Part shown: positions 45,714-54,469 of the stretch, in pieces | Numbering within the stretch: the stretch's first letter is position 1 | How the letters are laid out: the number at the start of each line of letters is the position of its first letter | Origin: an uncultured Clostridium sp. | GTDB lineage: Bacteria > Bacillota > Clostridia > TANB77 > CAG-508 | DNA length: 64,000 nucleotides | NCBI GenBank assembly: GCA_900553985.1 | Contig: USFW01000003.1 | Location: 1-64,000 of the forward strand | Direction of reading: 5' to 3' | Position numbers and translations under genes: made by a program | Notes under the pieces: model-generated | Told to the model about the DNA's origin: nothing | Database searches by the model: none | The model's input: the letters and a program-made list of their open reading frames with translations, nothing else

Positions 45714-47450
45714 ATGGAAAAACAAAATAAAAAAGTAAAAAGGGAAAAAAGGGGAAAAAGAAAGTTAACAGCAGAAGAAGTTAATAAAAAGAAAAAAATG
45801 ATAACTAGAATTTTTATACTAATAGTAGTATTGATAGTTTTATTTGGGATTGCAATGTTTGCAAGTGATTTTATAATTTTGGATAAAAATAAAACAACAA
45901 ATTTAATAATAAATAATAAGAATGTAACATCAAACTTAAAAAATGATATTTATATAGAAGATGGGATTATATATTTATCAAAAAGTGATGTAGCTAATTT
46001 CTTTGACAAATATATATATGAAGAAAAAGAATCAAATAAAATAATAACAACATATGATAAAAAAATAGCTGAAATAGGATTTGAAGATAATGTAATAAAT
46101 ATAAATGGAGCAAATAAAAAAATATATGCTCATGCAATAGAGAAAAATAATACAATTTATTTACCAGTTTCAGAAATGAAAGAAGTATATAATATAGAAG
46201 TTCAAAATATAGAAGATACAAAAGTTATAACAATGGATTCATTAAATAAAGAACAAAAAAAGGCAGTAGTAACTTCAGATTTATCAATAAAATCATCAAC
46301 AAGAATGATTGCAAAAACAGTTGATAGAATAAAAAAAGGCTCAACAGTTGTAGTTATTTCATCAGACAAAGGATATTCAAGAGTAAGAACAGAAAGTGGA
46401 AAAATAGGATATATAAAAACTAAAAAATTAGCAAATGAATATAATGTAAGAGAAAATATGGAAGAAGAAAAACAAATAGAAGGAAAAGTTAATTTAACTT
46501 GGGACTATTATTCAGAAACAGCTTCAGCACCTGATAGAATAGGTACAAAAATAGATGGAGTAAATGTTGTTTCACCTTCATTTTTCTATATAGATGAAAA
46601 AGGAAGATTTGTTGAAAATGTAGGAGATAAAGGAATAAGTTATATAGAATGGGCACATGAAAATGGATATAAAGTATGGCCAATGGTATCAAATGCACCA
46701 GCAGCTTCATCTAGTTTAGAAATTACATCTAAAATTATGAATGATTATGAAATAAGACAAAAATTAATTGATGCAATAGTAAAATCATGTGTAGAATATG
46801 ATTTAGATGGAATAAATATAGATTTTGAAAATATGAAACAAGAAGACAAAGATATGTTCTCAAGATTTATAATAGAATTAGTACCAAGAATGAAAGAAAT
46901 AGGACTAGTTACAAGTGTAGATGTTACAGCACCAGATGGAGGAGAAACTTGGTCAATGTGCTTTGACAGACATGTTATAGGTGATGTAGCAGATTATACA
47001 ATATTTATGGCATATGATCAAAACGGTATTTCTAGTAATAAAGCAGGAACAAATGCAGGATATGATTGGATAAAATTAAATTTAACTAAATTCCTAAAAA
47101 CAGAAGAAATTGAACCAGAAAAATTAATATTAGCAGTTCCATTTTACACAAGATTATGGACAGAAAATCCAAATGGAGAAATAATAAAAAAATCAACAGT
47201 AGCAATGAATAAAATAGAAAATGTTATACCAGATGATGTAGAAAAACAATGGAAAGATGATGTTAAACAAAATTATGTTGAATATAAAGAAGGAGAAAAC
47301 ACTAAAAAAATGTGGATAGAAGATGTAGAATCCTTAAAAGCAAAAATGTCATTGATAAAAGAAAACAACTTAGCTGGTGTAGCATCTTGGCAAAAGGGAA
47401 TGGAAACTGATGATGTTTGGGAAATGATGAATAATGAATTAAATAAGTAA
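45714..47450 (+). CDS. Exported GH18-family glycoside hydrolase with SH3-like domain
   Basis: This 578-residue protein has a basic cytoplasmic N-terminus, a signal anchor (about residues 30-52), a copper-amine-oxidase-N-like stretch, and an SH3-type domain (about 185-240; VVVISSDKGYSRVRTESGK). A C-terminal GH18 barrel carries the catalytic DGINIDFE motif. Related YaaH/YdhD-type proteins cleave peptidoglycan N-acetylglucosamine linkages in cell wall or spore cortex. The exact substrate is unknown. AAAGGAGAAG precedes the ATG. Confidence 0.88.
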   Translation: MEKQNKKVKREKRGKRKLTAEEVNKKKKMITRIFILIVVLIVLFGIAMFASDFIILDKNKTTNLIINNKNVTSNLKNDIYIEDGIIYLSKSDVANFFDKYIYEEKESNKIITTYDKKIAEIGFEDNVININGANKKIYAHAIEKNNTIYLPVSEMKEVYNIEVQNIEDTKVITMDSLNKEQKKAVVTSDLSIKSSTRMIAKTVDRIKKGSTVVVISSDKGYSRVRTESGKIGYIKTKKLANEYNVRENMEEEKQIEGKVNLTWDYYSETASAPDRIGTKIDGVNVVSPSFFYIDEKGRFVENVGDKGISYIEWAHENGYKVWPMVSNAPAASSSLEITSKIMNDYEIRQKLIDAIVKSCVEYDLDGINIDFENMKQEDKDMFSRFIIELVPRMKEIGLVTSVDVTAPDGGETWSMCFDRHVIGDVADYTIFMAYDQNGISSNKAGTNAGYDWIKLNLTKFLKTEEIEPEKLILAVPFYTRLWTENPNGEIIKKSTVAMNKIENVIPDDVEKQWKDDVKQNYVEYKEGENTKKMWIEDVESLKAKMSLIKENNLAGVASWQKGMETDDVWEMMNNELNK

Positions 47451-47453
47451 AAT

Positions 47454-47492
47454 AAAAATCATTTTAGACTGTATAAGTTTAAAATGATTTTT
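47454..47492. terminator. Bidirectional terminator between GH18 and XRE genes
   Basis: AAAAATCATTTTA (47454-47466) pairs with TAAAATGATTTTT (47480-47492). The two genes converge here; the - strand gene stops at its edge. Confidence 0.8.
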
Positions 47493-47728
47493 TATTCTGA
47501 AATAACATCATCAAAAAGAGGATCATTAAAAAATTCTTGCAATGTAATGTTAAAACCTTCACAAATATGTAACATAGTATCCATTCTTAAATTTTTAGTA
47601 TCATTTTTTAAGAAATCTGAAATTGTGGGTAAAGATACACCAGCAGATTTTGATAAATCAAAAAGTTTCATATTATTTTCTTTTAATAAGTTGTAAATTC
47701 TTTTACGAGTAGCATCTGAAAGTTGCAT
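47492..47728 (-). CDS. XRE-family transcriptional regulator (78 aa)
   Basis: This is a single helix-turn-helix domain with KLFDLSKSAGVSLPTISDFL as the two DNA-binding helices and IC-EGFNITLQEFF at the end, the usual minimal XRE repressor. It is divergent from the pilin-like/LRR gene, and the region between them contains three palindromes that are good candidates for its operators. Confidence 0.88.
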   Translation of the reverse strand: MQLSDATRKRIYNLLKENNMKLFDLSKSAGVSLPTISDFLKNDTKNLRMDTMLHICEGFNITLQEFFNDPLFDDVISE

Positions 47729-47787
47729 TATTACACCTCTTTCTTAATTTAATATAAAAATTATATCAAAGTAAGAAATCAAACCAC

Positions 47788-47884
47788 TAAGGAAAACCTT
47801 AAAACAAAGTTAAAAAACTAAGGAATTTCTTAATTCGGGTTGAAAAAAATAATAATATATGATATTTTGTTAAGGAATTCCTTA
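47788..47884. promoter_or_regulatory. Three operator-like palindromes TAAGGAAWTYCTTA
   Basis: TAAGGAAAACCTTA (47788-47801), TAAGGAATTTCTTA (47819-47832) and the perfect TAAGGAATTCCTTA (47871-47884) lie between divergent genes: the XRE regulator on the left and the pilin-like/LRR gene on the right. Spacing is 31 and 52 bp. Confidence 0.7.
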
Positions 47885-47919
47885 ACAAAAACGAATGATA
47901 AAGAGGAGGTAAATAATAA

Positions 47920-49851
47920 ATGAAACAAATTAGAGAAAAAAGAGGAATAACACTAATTTCATTGGTGATTACAATTATAGTATTGTTAATATTAGCAGGA
48001 GTAAGCATAGCAATGTTAACAAGTGATAATGGAATAATAACAAATGCAAAAAAATCAAAAATATCAACAACATTTTCAACATATAAAGAAGAGGTAGAAT
48101 TATATAAAAACAATAAAATTGCGGAAAATACAAATTTTTTAGAAAATACACTAGAAGCAAGTAAAATAAGTTTATCATATAATACTAAAAAAGAAGAGGA
48201 AAAAGGAAATATAAAAAGTATAATAACTACTATAAATGACAAAGACTTAGAAAAGTTTGAAATAATAAAAGGAAAATTATTAATTAATACTAAAGATATA
48301 AATGAAATAAAAGTAGCACAAAGTTTAGGAATACAAGTAAATCCGTATGATATAACAGAAGAAGGAGAGCTATTATCATCAGATGGAAATTTATTACTTG
48401 TGGATGAAAATGGATATTTAAAGATTCCAGATAATGTAACAAAAATAGGAGAAGGTGCATTTGCAAATTTGAAAGGACTAAAAACAATTATAATACCAGG
48501 AAGTGTAAAAGAAATAGGTAAAAATGCATTTACACGAAATTCAGAATTGCAAACAGTTATAATGGAAGAAGGGGTTGAAAGTATTGGACAATCAGCATTT
48601 TCAGGATGTGAAAAATTAAAAAATGTTTCAATGCCAGAAAGTTTAAAGGAAATGAAGAGTTCAGCTTTTCAAAGTGATCCTACAATAGAAGAAATACAAA
48701 TACCATCTAAAATTAGAAAAATAGATGCATATACTTTTTCTGGAAATGCAAAACTAAAAAAAATTATATTACCAGAAAGTTTAGAAATTATAAATGTAGG
48801 AGCTTTTTCCTATACAGGTTTTGAAGAAATAGTAATTCCTGAAAAAATAAATAAAATTGAAGTAGGTGCATTTGAAGGAAACTTTGAATTAAATAATATA
48901 ATAATAAGAGGTGAAAATCCACAATATATATATGAAAATGGAATGTTAATGACAAGAAATAAAGATGATATTTTATTTATATCTGATAAATACTTAAAGA
49001 CTATAAATACCTTTAAAATTCCTGATGGAATAACAAGATTTAATATAAACTTAAATAAATATACAAATATTACAAAAATAATTATTCCTGAAAAAATAGA
49101 AAATATAGCTGCACATAATTTTCCAGACACAATTAATGAAATAGAATTATCAAATACAAGTAATATATATGATATAAATGAAAGTAAGAAAATATTATAT
49201 AGAAAAGATACAAAAGAAATAATAAATTGTTATTCAAAAGAAGAAAATATAAATTTAAAAGAAGAAGATATTTTAAAAATAGGAAATCATGCTTTTAAGC
49301 AAGCAGTTAATGCCAAAAATATAATATTGCCTGATTCATTAAAAATTATAGGTTCAGAAGCATTTACTAATTGTAAAAAAATTGATGAAATAAAAATAGG
49401 GGTAAATGTAGATAATATAAATCCACTTTTTAAATATGGAAATTATAGTGGAAAGGTAACAATAGATAAAGGAAACCCTAACTATATTATAGAAAACGAT
49501 ATTTTATATAATATAAATAAAACTAAATTATATACTGTATTATATAATATAGAAGGAGAATTCTATATTGATGAAAATGTAGAAAAAATTGATCAATTAG
49601 CATTTCATAATCAATATAGAATGACTAAAGTTAATATACCTAAGAGTGTAAAAGAAATAGAGAATAGTTTTAACTATTGTAATGGATTGACAGAAATTAA
49701 TATTCCTAATACAGTTGAAAAGATTAATAATAGTGCTTTTCAGCAATGCAAAAACCTGAATAGAATTAATATAAACAAAAATAAAGATTCAATATCAGGA
49801 GCACCATGGGGAGCTATAAAAGGAATGAAAGTTGTAAAATGGAAAGAATAG
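47920..49851 (+). CDS. Pilin-like N-terminus fused to BspA-type leucine-rich repeats
   Basis: This 643-residue surface protein begins with a type IV prepilin-like leader: short basic MKQIREKRG, then the hydrophobic helix ITLISLVITIIVLLILAGVS. Position +5 is Ser rather than the Glu usual in pilins. From about residue 150 it carries many LRR_5 repeats of the pattern IGEGAFANLKGLKTIIIP, an adhesion fold found in BspA-like proteins. AGAGGAGGT precedes the ATG. Control by the divergent XRE protein is likely from the operators. Confidence 0.85.
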   Translation: MKQIREKRGITLISLVITIIVLLILAGVSIAMLTSDNGIITNAKKSKISTTFSTYKEEVELYKNNKIAENTNFLENTLEASKISLSYNTKKEEEKGNIKSIITTINDKDLEKFEIIKGKLLINTKDINEIKVAQSLGIQVNPYDITEEGELLSSDGNLLLVDENGYLKIPDNVTKIGEGAFANLKGLKTIIIPGSVKEIGKNAFTRNSELQTVIMEEGVESIGQSAFSGCEKLKNVSMPESLKEMKSSAFQSDPTIEEIQIPSKIRKIDAYTFSGNAKLKKIILPESLEIINVGAFSYTGFEEIVIPEKINKIEVGAFEGNFELNNIIIRGENPQYIYENGMLMTRNKDDILFISDKYLKTINTFKIPDGITRFNINLNKYTNITKIIIPEKIENIAAHNFPDTINEIELSNTSNIYDINESKKILYRKDTKEIINCYSKEENINLKEEDILKIGNHAFKQAVNAKNIILPDSLKIIGSEAFTNCKKIDEIKIGVNVDNINPLFKYGNYSGKVTIDKGNPNYIIENDILYNINKTKLYTVLYNIEGEFYIDENVEKIDQLAFHNQYRMTKVNIPKSVKEIENSFNYCNGLTEINIPNTVEKINNSAFQQCKNLNRININKNKDSISGAPWGAIKGMKVVKWKE

Positions 49852-49907
49852 TACAAATAAGTTGGATAAAACTATAATACAAATTCAATAATACAAGTAT
49901 AAATTCC

Positions 49908-49936
49908 TTGACATTACCCACTCTAGCATATATAAT
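49908..49936 (+). promoter_or_regulatory. Perfect consensus promoter of sigH
   Basis: TTGACA (49908-49913), 17 bp, TATAAT (49931-49936), 34 bases before the start codon. Confidence 0.85.
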
Positions 49937-49970
49937 ACATACAAATGTACATTTGGAGGTATTTTGACGA

Positions 49971-50618
49971 ATGCAAGAAGAAAATGTGTTTTTTTCAATA
50001 AACGAATATAGCAAAATGACAGATGAAGAAATAATTAAAGAAATAAGAAATGGAGACAAACAAGCTCTTACATATTTAATGAACAAATATAAAGAAATTG
50101 TTAACTTAAAAGTTGGAAAATACTATATGGTGGGAGCTGAAAAAGAAGATATAATTCAAGAAGGTTTAATTGGATTATTTAAAGCAATAAAGACATTTAA
50201 TGCAGAAAAAAATAACACATTTAAGACTTTTGCAAATATGTGTATAGAAAGGCAATTAATAACAGCAATAAAATCATCAAATAGACAAAAACATATGCCA
50301 TTAAATTCATACTTATCTTTAAATATGTCAGCATATGATAATGAAGAAGAAAATGGTGCAGAATTAATGGATACATTTGATAGTAAAACAATAGAAGACC
50401 CATTAGAAACAATTATTAACAAAGAATATTATGACGAGATAGAAAAATCAATAGATAAAACATTAAGCCAATTTGAAAAACAAGTTTTAGATAGATATAT
50501 GAAAGGTGAAAGCTATGTCACAATAGCAAAAAGACTAGATTCACCAGTAAAATCAGTAGATAATGCAATACAAAGAATAAGGAAAAAGGCGATGAAAAAT
50601 TTGCCAAATGAAATTTAA
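49971..50618 (+). CDS. sigH: RNA polymerase sporulation sigma factor SigH
   Basis: This 215-residue sigma-70-type factor has region 2 (ALTYLMNKYKEIV, EDIIQEGLIGLFKAI, FKTFANMCIERQLITAIK) and region 4 (FEKQVLDRYMKGESYVTIAKRL, AIQRIRKKAMK). The short linker and RQKHMPLNSYLSL follow SigH rather than ECF factors. It drives early sporulation genes. Confidence 0.93.
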   Translation: MQEENVFFSINEYSKMTDEEIIKEIRNGDKQALTYLMNKYKEIVNLKVGKYYMVGAEKEDIIQEGLIGLFKAIKTFNAEKNNTFKTFANMCIERQLITAIKSSNRQKHMPLNSYLSLNMSAYDNEEENGAELMDTFDSKTIEDPLETIINKEYYDEIEKSIDKTLSQFEKQVLDRYMKGESYVTIAKRLDSPVKSVDNAIQRIRKKAMKNLPNEI

Positions 50619-50758
50619 AAAAATTGAAAATAAATAAAGTTTTTATTTGATAATTGAAAACAAAAAAGATTAATTGGAGGTTTAATGTTTAAAATAAATG
50701 TAGATTTAATTTGTTAGAATTTTACAAAATTAAATCCACATTATTTTTTATTAATTGT

Positions 50759-50834
50759 TGGGGCTTCCAACGGGAATTGAACCCGTGACCTCCACCTTAC
50801 CAAGGTGGCACTCTACCTACTGAGCTATGGAAGC
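50759..50834 (-). tRNA. tRNA-Thr (GGT)
   Basis: On the - strand, acceptor GCTTCCA pairs with TGGAAGC. The anticodon arm CCACC-TTGGTAA-GGTGG gives GGT. The T-arm contains GGTTCAATTCC. CCA is encoded. It lies beside, and on the opposite strand to, the T-box of thrS. Confidence 0.94.
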
Positions 50835-50934
50835 AAAATAAACCAAAGCAATTATACAATAAGAGAATATAAAAGTAAATAATTTCTATTGACTTTTTTA
50901 AAAAAATATAATAAAATTAAAGTCATAAGTAAAA

Positions 50935-51152
50935 GGCAAATAAGAGAAGAGTAAAATAAAGGTTACCAAAAGAGAGAGTTAGTCAAAGGCTGAAAGCTAA
51001 CTTTGGAAAACATATTTGAAAACTAACTCTTTAAGTTTTTGGTGAATAAGCCAAACGAGTAAGATACGTTATAATCTTTAATAAAGTGAAATTTAGGATG
51101 GAACCGTGTAAATAGCACTCCTATGGATATTAAATATCTATGGGAGTTTTTT
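50935..51152 (+). promoter_or_regulatory. T-box riboswitch of thrS
   Basis: The conserved T-box bulge reads AGGATGGAACCGTG (51095-51108). A terminator hairpin follows, CTCCTATGGATA (51118-51129) against TATCTATGGGAG, with a T-run (51147-51152). Upstream, ACCAAAA pairs with TTTTTGGT and GAGTTAG with CTAACTC to form the stem I region. Uncharged tRNA-Thr should favour read-through into thrS. I could not assign the specifier codon with confidence. Bases 51153-51300 hold no other feature I can support. Confidence 0.88.
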
Positions 51153-51317
51153 GTATGTATATGAAATTCTTATAAAATTTGGTATGAAAATAAAGAGTAA
51201 GAAAGTGTATTAAAAATAAAAAATTAATCATACCTAATTAGTTCTATTTTAAATAAAAATTAGTACAAAATTAAAAAATTAATATAATATATTTTATAAA
51301 AATAAGGGGGTTATCTT

Positions 51318-53252
51318 ATGATAAAAATTACATTAAAAGATGGTTCTAATTTAGAAGTAGAATCAGGAGCAAAAATCATTGACATTGCAAAAAAAATAAG
51401 TGAAGGATTAGCAAGAAATGCAACTTGTGGAGAAATAGATGGAGAAATAAAAGACTTAAGATATGAAATAAAAGAAGATAGTAATTTAATAATACACACA
51501 TTTAATGAAGACGATTTAGAAGGAAAAAAAGCATATTGGCATACAACATCACACATAATGGCACAAGCAGTAAAAAGATTATTTCCAGATGTTAAATTTG
51601 CAATAGGACCAAGTATAGATGAAGGTTTCTATTATGATTTTGATGTTGAAAAACCATTTACAGATGAAGATAAAGCAAAAATAGAAGAAGAAATGAAAAA
51701 AATAATAAAAGAAAATATAGAAATAGAAAGATTTTCATTACCAAAAGATGAAGCTTTAGAATTAATGAAAGAACAACCATATAAAGTAGAATTAATTGAA
51801 GAATTACCAGAAGATGAAGAAATCAGTTTCTATAAACAAGGTGACTTTACAGATTTATGTGCAGGACCACATCTAATGAGTACTGGAAAAGTAAAAGCAG
51901 TAAAAATATTATCATCATCAGGAGCATATTGGAGAGGTAGCGAAAAAAATAAAATGTTACAAAGAATATATGCAATATCTTTCCCAAAAGCTAGTCAATT
52001 ACAAGAACATTTAGACTTTTTAGAAGAAGCAAAACAAAGAGACCATAGAAAAATAGGGAAAGACTTAGACATTTTTATGACACATAAATTAGTAGGTTCA
52101 GGACTTCCAATGTATTTACCAAATGGTGCAACTATTAGAAGAATTTTAGAAAGATATATTCAAGACAAGGAAATTCAATTAGGATATGCACATGTATATA
52201 CACCATCATTAGCAAATGTAGACTTATATAAAACAAGTGGACATTGGGATCACTATAAAGATGATATGTTTCCAGTAATGAAAATGGATAATGAAGAAAT
52301 GGTATTAAGGCCAATGAACTGTCCACATCATATGCTAATTTATAAAAATAAAATGCATTCTTATAGAGATTTACCAATTCGTATAGGAGAATTAGCTCAT
52401 GATTTCAGATATGAATCAAGTGGTAGTGTTTGTGGATTAGAAAGAGTTCGTCAAATGTGCCAAAATGATGCGCATTTATTTGTAAGACCAGACCAAATAA
52501 AAGAAGAAGTAGGAAGAGTTTTAACTTTAATAAAGGAAGTATATCAAAAAGATTTTGGATTTCCAGCTTCAGCCTTTAAATATAGATTATCTTTAAGAGA
52601 TAAGAAAAATAAAGAAAAATATATTGATAATGACGAAATGTGGGAAACAGCAGAAAGTCAATTAAGAGAAATATTAAAAGAATTAAATATTGAATTTTAT
52701 GAAGCAGAAGGAGAAGCAGCATTTTATGGACCAAAAATTGATATTCAAATCAAAACAGCATTAAATCATGATGTAACAATACCAACATGTCAATTAGACT
52801 TTGCATTACCAGAAAGATTTGAATTAGAATATATAGGAGAAGACGGAAAAGCACATAGACCAGTAGTAATTCATAGAGCAATTTTAGGTTCATCAGATAG
52901 ATTTATATCTTTCTTACTAGAAGAAACAAAAGGAAATCTACCAGTATGGGTAGCACCAGTACAAGTAAAAATATTGCCAATTACAGATAATCAACATGAT
53001 TATGCTTACAAGGTAAAAGAAAAATTACAAGTAAAAGGAATTCGTGTAGAAGTAGATGATAGAAATGAAAAAACAGGTTATAAAATTCGTGAAGCACAAT
53101 TGCAAAAAATTCCGTATATGTTGATTGTTGGTGAAAAAGAAGTTGAAGGAAATACAGTATCTATTCGTTCAAGAGAAGAGGGGGATATTGGCGTAAAGGT
53201 AGTAGATGATTTTGTTGAAGAAATATTGGAGAAAGTAGAGAATAAAAAATAG
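51318..53252 (+). CDS. thrS: Threonyl-tRNA synthetase
   Basis: This 644-residue class II synthetase has an N-terminal TGS domain (residues 1-62), the editing/SAD domain (HTTSHIMAQAVK and later DLCAGPHL), the catalytic core with zinc ligand in MNCPHHM, motif 2 FRYESSG..GLERVR, and the C-terminal anticodon-binding domain. AAGGGGG precedes the ATG. It is regulated by the upstream T-box. Confidence 0.97.
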   Translation: MIKITLKDGSNLEVESGAKIIDIAKKISEGLARNATCGEIDGEIKDLRYEIKEDSNLIIHTFNEDDLEGKKAYWHTTSHIMAQAVKRLFPDVKFAIGPSIDEGFYYDFDVEKPFTDEDKAKIEEEMKKIIKENIEIERFSLPKDEALELMKEQPYKVELIEELPEDEEISFYKQGDFTDLCAGPHLMSTGKVKAVKILSSSGAYWRGSEKNKMLQRIYAISFPKASQLQEHLDFLEEAKQRDHRKIGKDLDIFMTHKLVGSGLPMYLPNGATIRRILERYIQDKEIQLGYAHVYTPSLANVDLYKTSGHWDHYKDDMFPVMKMDNEEMVLRPMNCPHHMLIYKNKMHSYRDLPIRIGELAHDFRYESSGSVCGLERVRQMCQNDAHLFVRPDQIKEEVGRVLTLIKEVYQKDFGFPASAFKYRLSLRDKKNKEKYIDNDEMWETAESQLREILKELNIEFYEAEGEAAFYGPKIDIQIKTALNHDVTIPTCQLDFALPERFELEYIGEDGKAHRPVVIHRAILGSSDRFISFLLEETKGNLPVWVAPVQVKILPITDNQHDYAYKVKEKLQVKGIRVEVDDRNEKTGYKIREAQLQKIPYMLIVGEKEVEGNTVSIRSREEGDIGVKVVDDFVEEILEKVENKK

Positions 53253-53261
53253 AATTCTTTA

Positions 53262-53300
53262 ATTTCAAAAGCCTCTAAATTATTTAGAGGCTTTTGAAAT
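53262..53300. terminator. Terminator after thrS
   Basis: A perfect 19-base arm pair, ATTTCAAAAGCCTCTAAAT (53262-53280) and its complement (53282-53300), forms a symmetric hairpin able to work in both directions. Confidence 0.75.
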
Positions 53301-53431
53301 TATGATTTGATAGAATTACAAGAAATATAATGGTGAATTGTAAAACGTAAATATATTAATTAAAAATAAAAGCGGATTTTATTTTTACAATTTACCAGAA
53401 ATACTAATTTGATAAAAATTCGACAGAATAG

Positions 53432-53460
53432 TTGACACAAATAGTATTTTATGGTAAAAT
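53432..53460 (+). promoter_or_regulatory. Promoter of the rplU-rpmA operon
   Basis: TTGACA (53432-53437), 17 bp, TAAAAT (53455-53460). Confidence 0.8.
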
Positions 53461-53468
53461 AAGTAACT

Positions 53469-53540
53469 GTAATCCGCTTAGTCAAGGTTAGAAAACACTA
53501 TGTAATGATAGTTACCTTTTTTAAGGATTAGCGAGTATAC
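53469..53540 (+). ncRNA. Putative L21 ribosomal protein leader
   Basis: The 5' untranslated region contains GTAATCCGCTTAG, an AAGGTTA...AGTTACCTT hairpin, and AAGGATTAGCGAG, then the rplU ribosome binding site. The layout and the AATCC/GGATT complementarity agree with the Firmicutes L21 leader that autoregulates this operon. I compared it from memory only. Confidence 0.55.
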
Positions 53541-53562
53541 AAATAAGGGAGGTGCATTTTAA

Positions 53563-53922
53563 ATGTACGCAATAATTGAAAGCTGTGGAAAACAATACAA
53601 AGTAGCAGAAGGAGATGTTGTATTTTTCGAAAAACTAAATGCAGAAGAAGGTAAAAAAGTTACTTTCGATAGTGTTGTATTAGTTTCAGATGAAGGAAAA
53701 GTACAAGTAGGAAATCCTTATGTTAAAGGTGTTAAAGTAGAAGGAAAAGTAGTTTCTCATGGTAAAGGTAAAAAAATCATTGTTTTCAAAATGAAAGCTA
53801 AAAAGAATTATAGAAGAAAACAAGGACACAGACAACCATATACAAAAGTAGAAATTACATCAATAAAAACAGCTGCTAAAAAAGCAGAAACAAAAAAAGC
53901 TACTGAAAAAGTAGAAGCATAA
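53563..53922 (+). CDS. rplU: 50S ribosomal protein L21
   Basis: The 119-residue protein starts [18 protein letters not shown] and contains [19 protein letters not shown], the L21 rRNA-binding signature. The C-terminus has a short alanine/lysine tail. GGGAGGTG precedes the ATG. rpmA follows after 55 bases without the usual prp gene between them. Confidence 0.97.
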   Translation: MYAIIESCGKQYKVAEGDVVFFEKLNAEEGKKVTFDSVVLVSDEGKVQVGNPYVKGVKVEGKVVSHGKGKKIIVFKMKAKKNYRRKQGHRQPYTKVEITSIKTAAKKAETKKATEKVEA

Positions 53923-53977
53923 TTAATGTATAAATTAATTGGAAATATATATATTGAACCGAAAGGAGTGAAAAAAC

Positions 53978-54238
53978 ATGGCTCATAAAAAAGGTCAAGG
54001 TAGTAGCCACAATGGTAGAGAGAGTGAATCAAAGCGTCTTGGAGTAAAAAGAGCTGATGGTCAATTTGTTTTAGCAGGAAATATCCTAGTAAGACAAAGA
54101 GGTACAAACGTACATCCTGGAACTAATGTAGGAAAAGGTAGCGACGATACTTTATATGCATTAGTAGATGGAAAAGTTAAATTTGAAAGAAAAGGTAGAG
54201 ATAAAAAACAAGTAAGTGTTTATCCAGTAGAAAACTAA
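53978..54238 (+). CDS. rpmA: 50S ribosomal protein L27 (no N-terminal extension)
   Basis: The 86-residue protein starts [16 protein letters not shown], so the mature N-terminus that reaches the peptidyl-transferase centre is encoded directly. Most Firmicutes L27 proteins begin with a short extension removed by the protease Prp. Here both the extension and the prp gene are missing from the operon, which is consistent. Confidence 0.97.
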   Translation: MAHKKGQGSSHNGRESESKRLGVKRADGQFVLAGNILVRQRGTNVHPGTNVGKGSDDTLYALVDGKVKFERKGRDKKQVSVYPVEN

Positions 54239-54257
54239 TAGAAAATAATTTATAAAA

Positions 54258-54315
54258 AGATTTGGTTAAAAGTTATGTGAAAATATAAACATAATATAAA
54301 ACTAAATCTTTTTTT
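54258..54315 (+). terminator. Terminator after rpmA
   Basis: AGATTTGGT (54258-54266) pairs with ACTAAATCT (54301-54309), followed by TTTTTT. Confidence 0.6.
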
Positions 54316-54469
54316 GTAAAATAAAGCAAATAAAAATGCGAATTTTGAAAAATAAATAGGATTTTTGTAAAAAAGCATTTACATTTTTGAAAAAGTTGTA
54401 TAGAATATACTAAATTGTGTATAAAATTACAAAAACAAAAGAAAACAAAAAATGAAAGGAAGTATATCA

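Noticed and set aside
47484..47696. Open frame on the + strand opposite the XRE gene
   Set aside because: The - strand frame encodes a clear helix-turn-helix protein with a good start; the + strand frame is its shadow.
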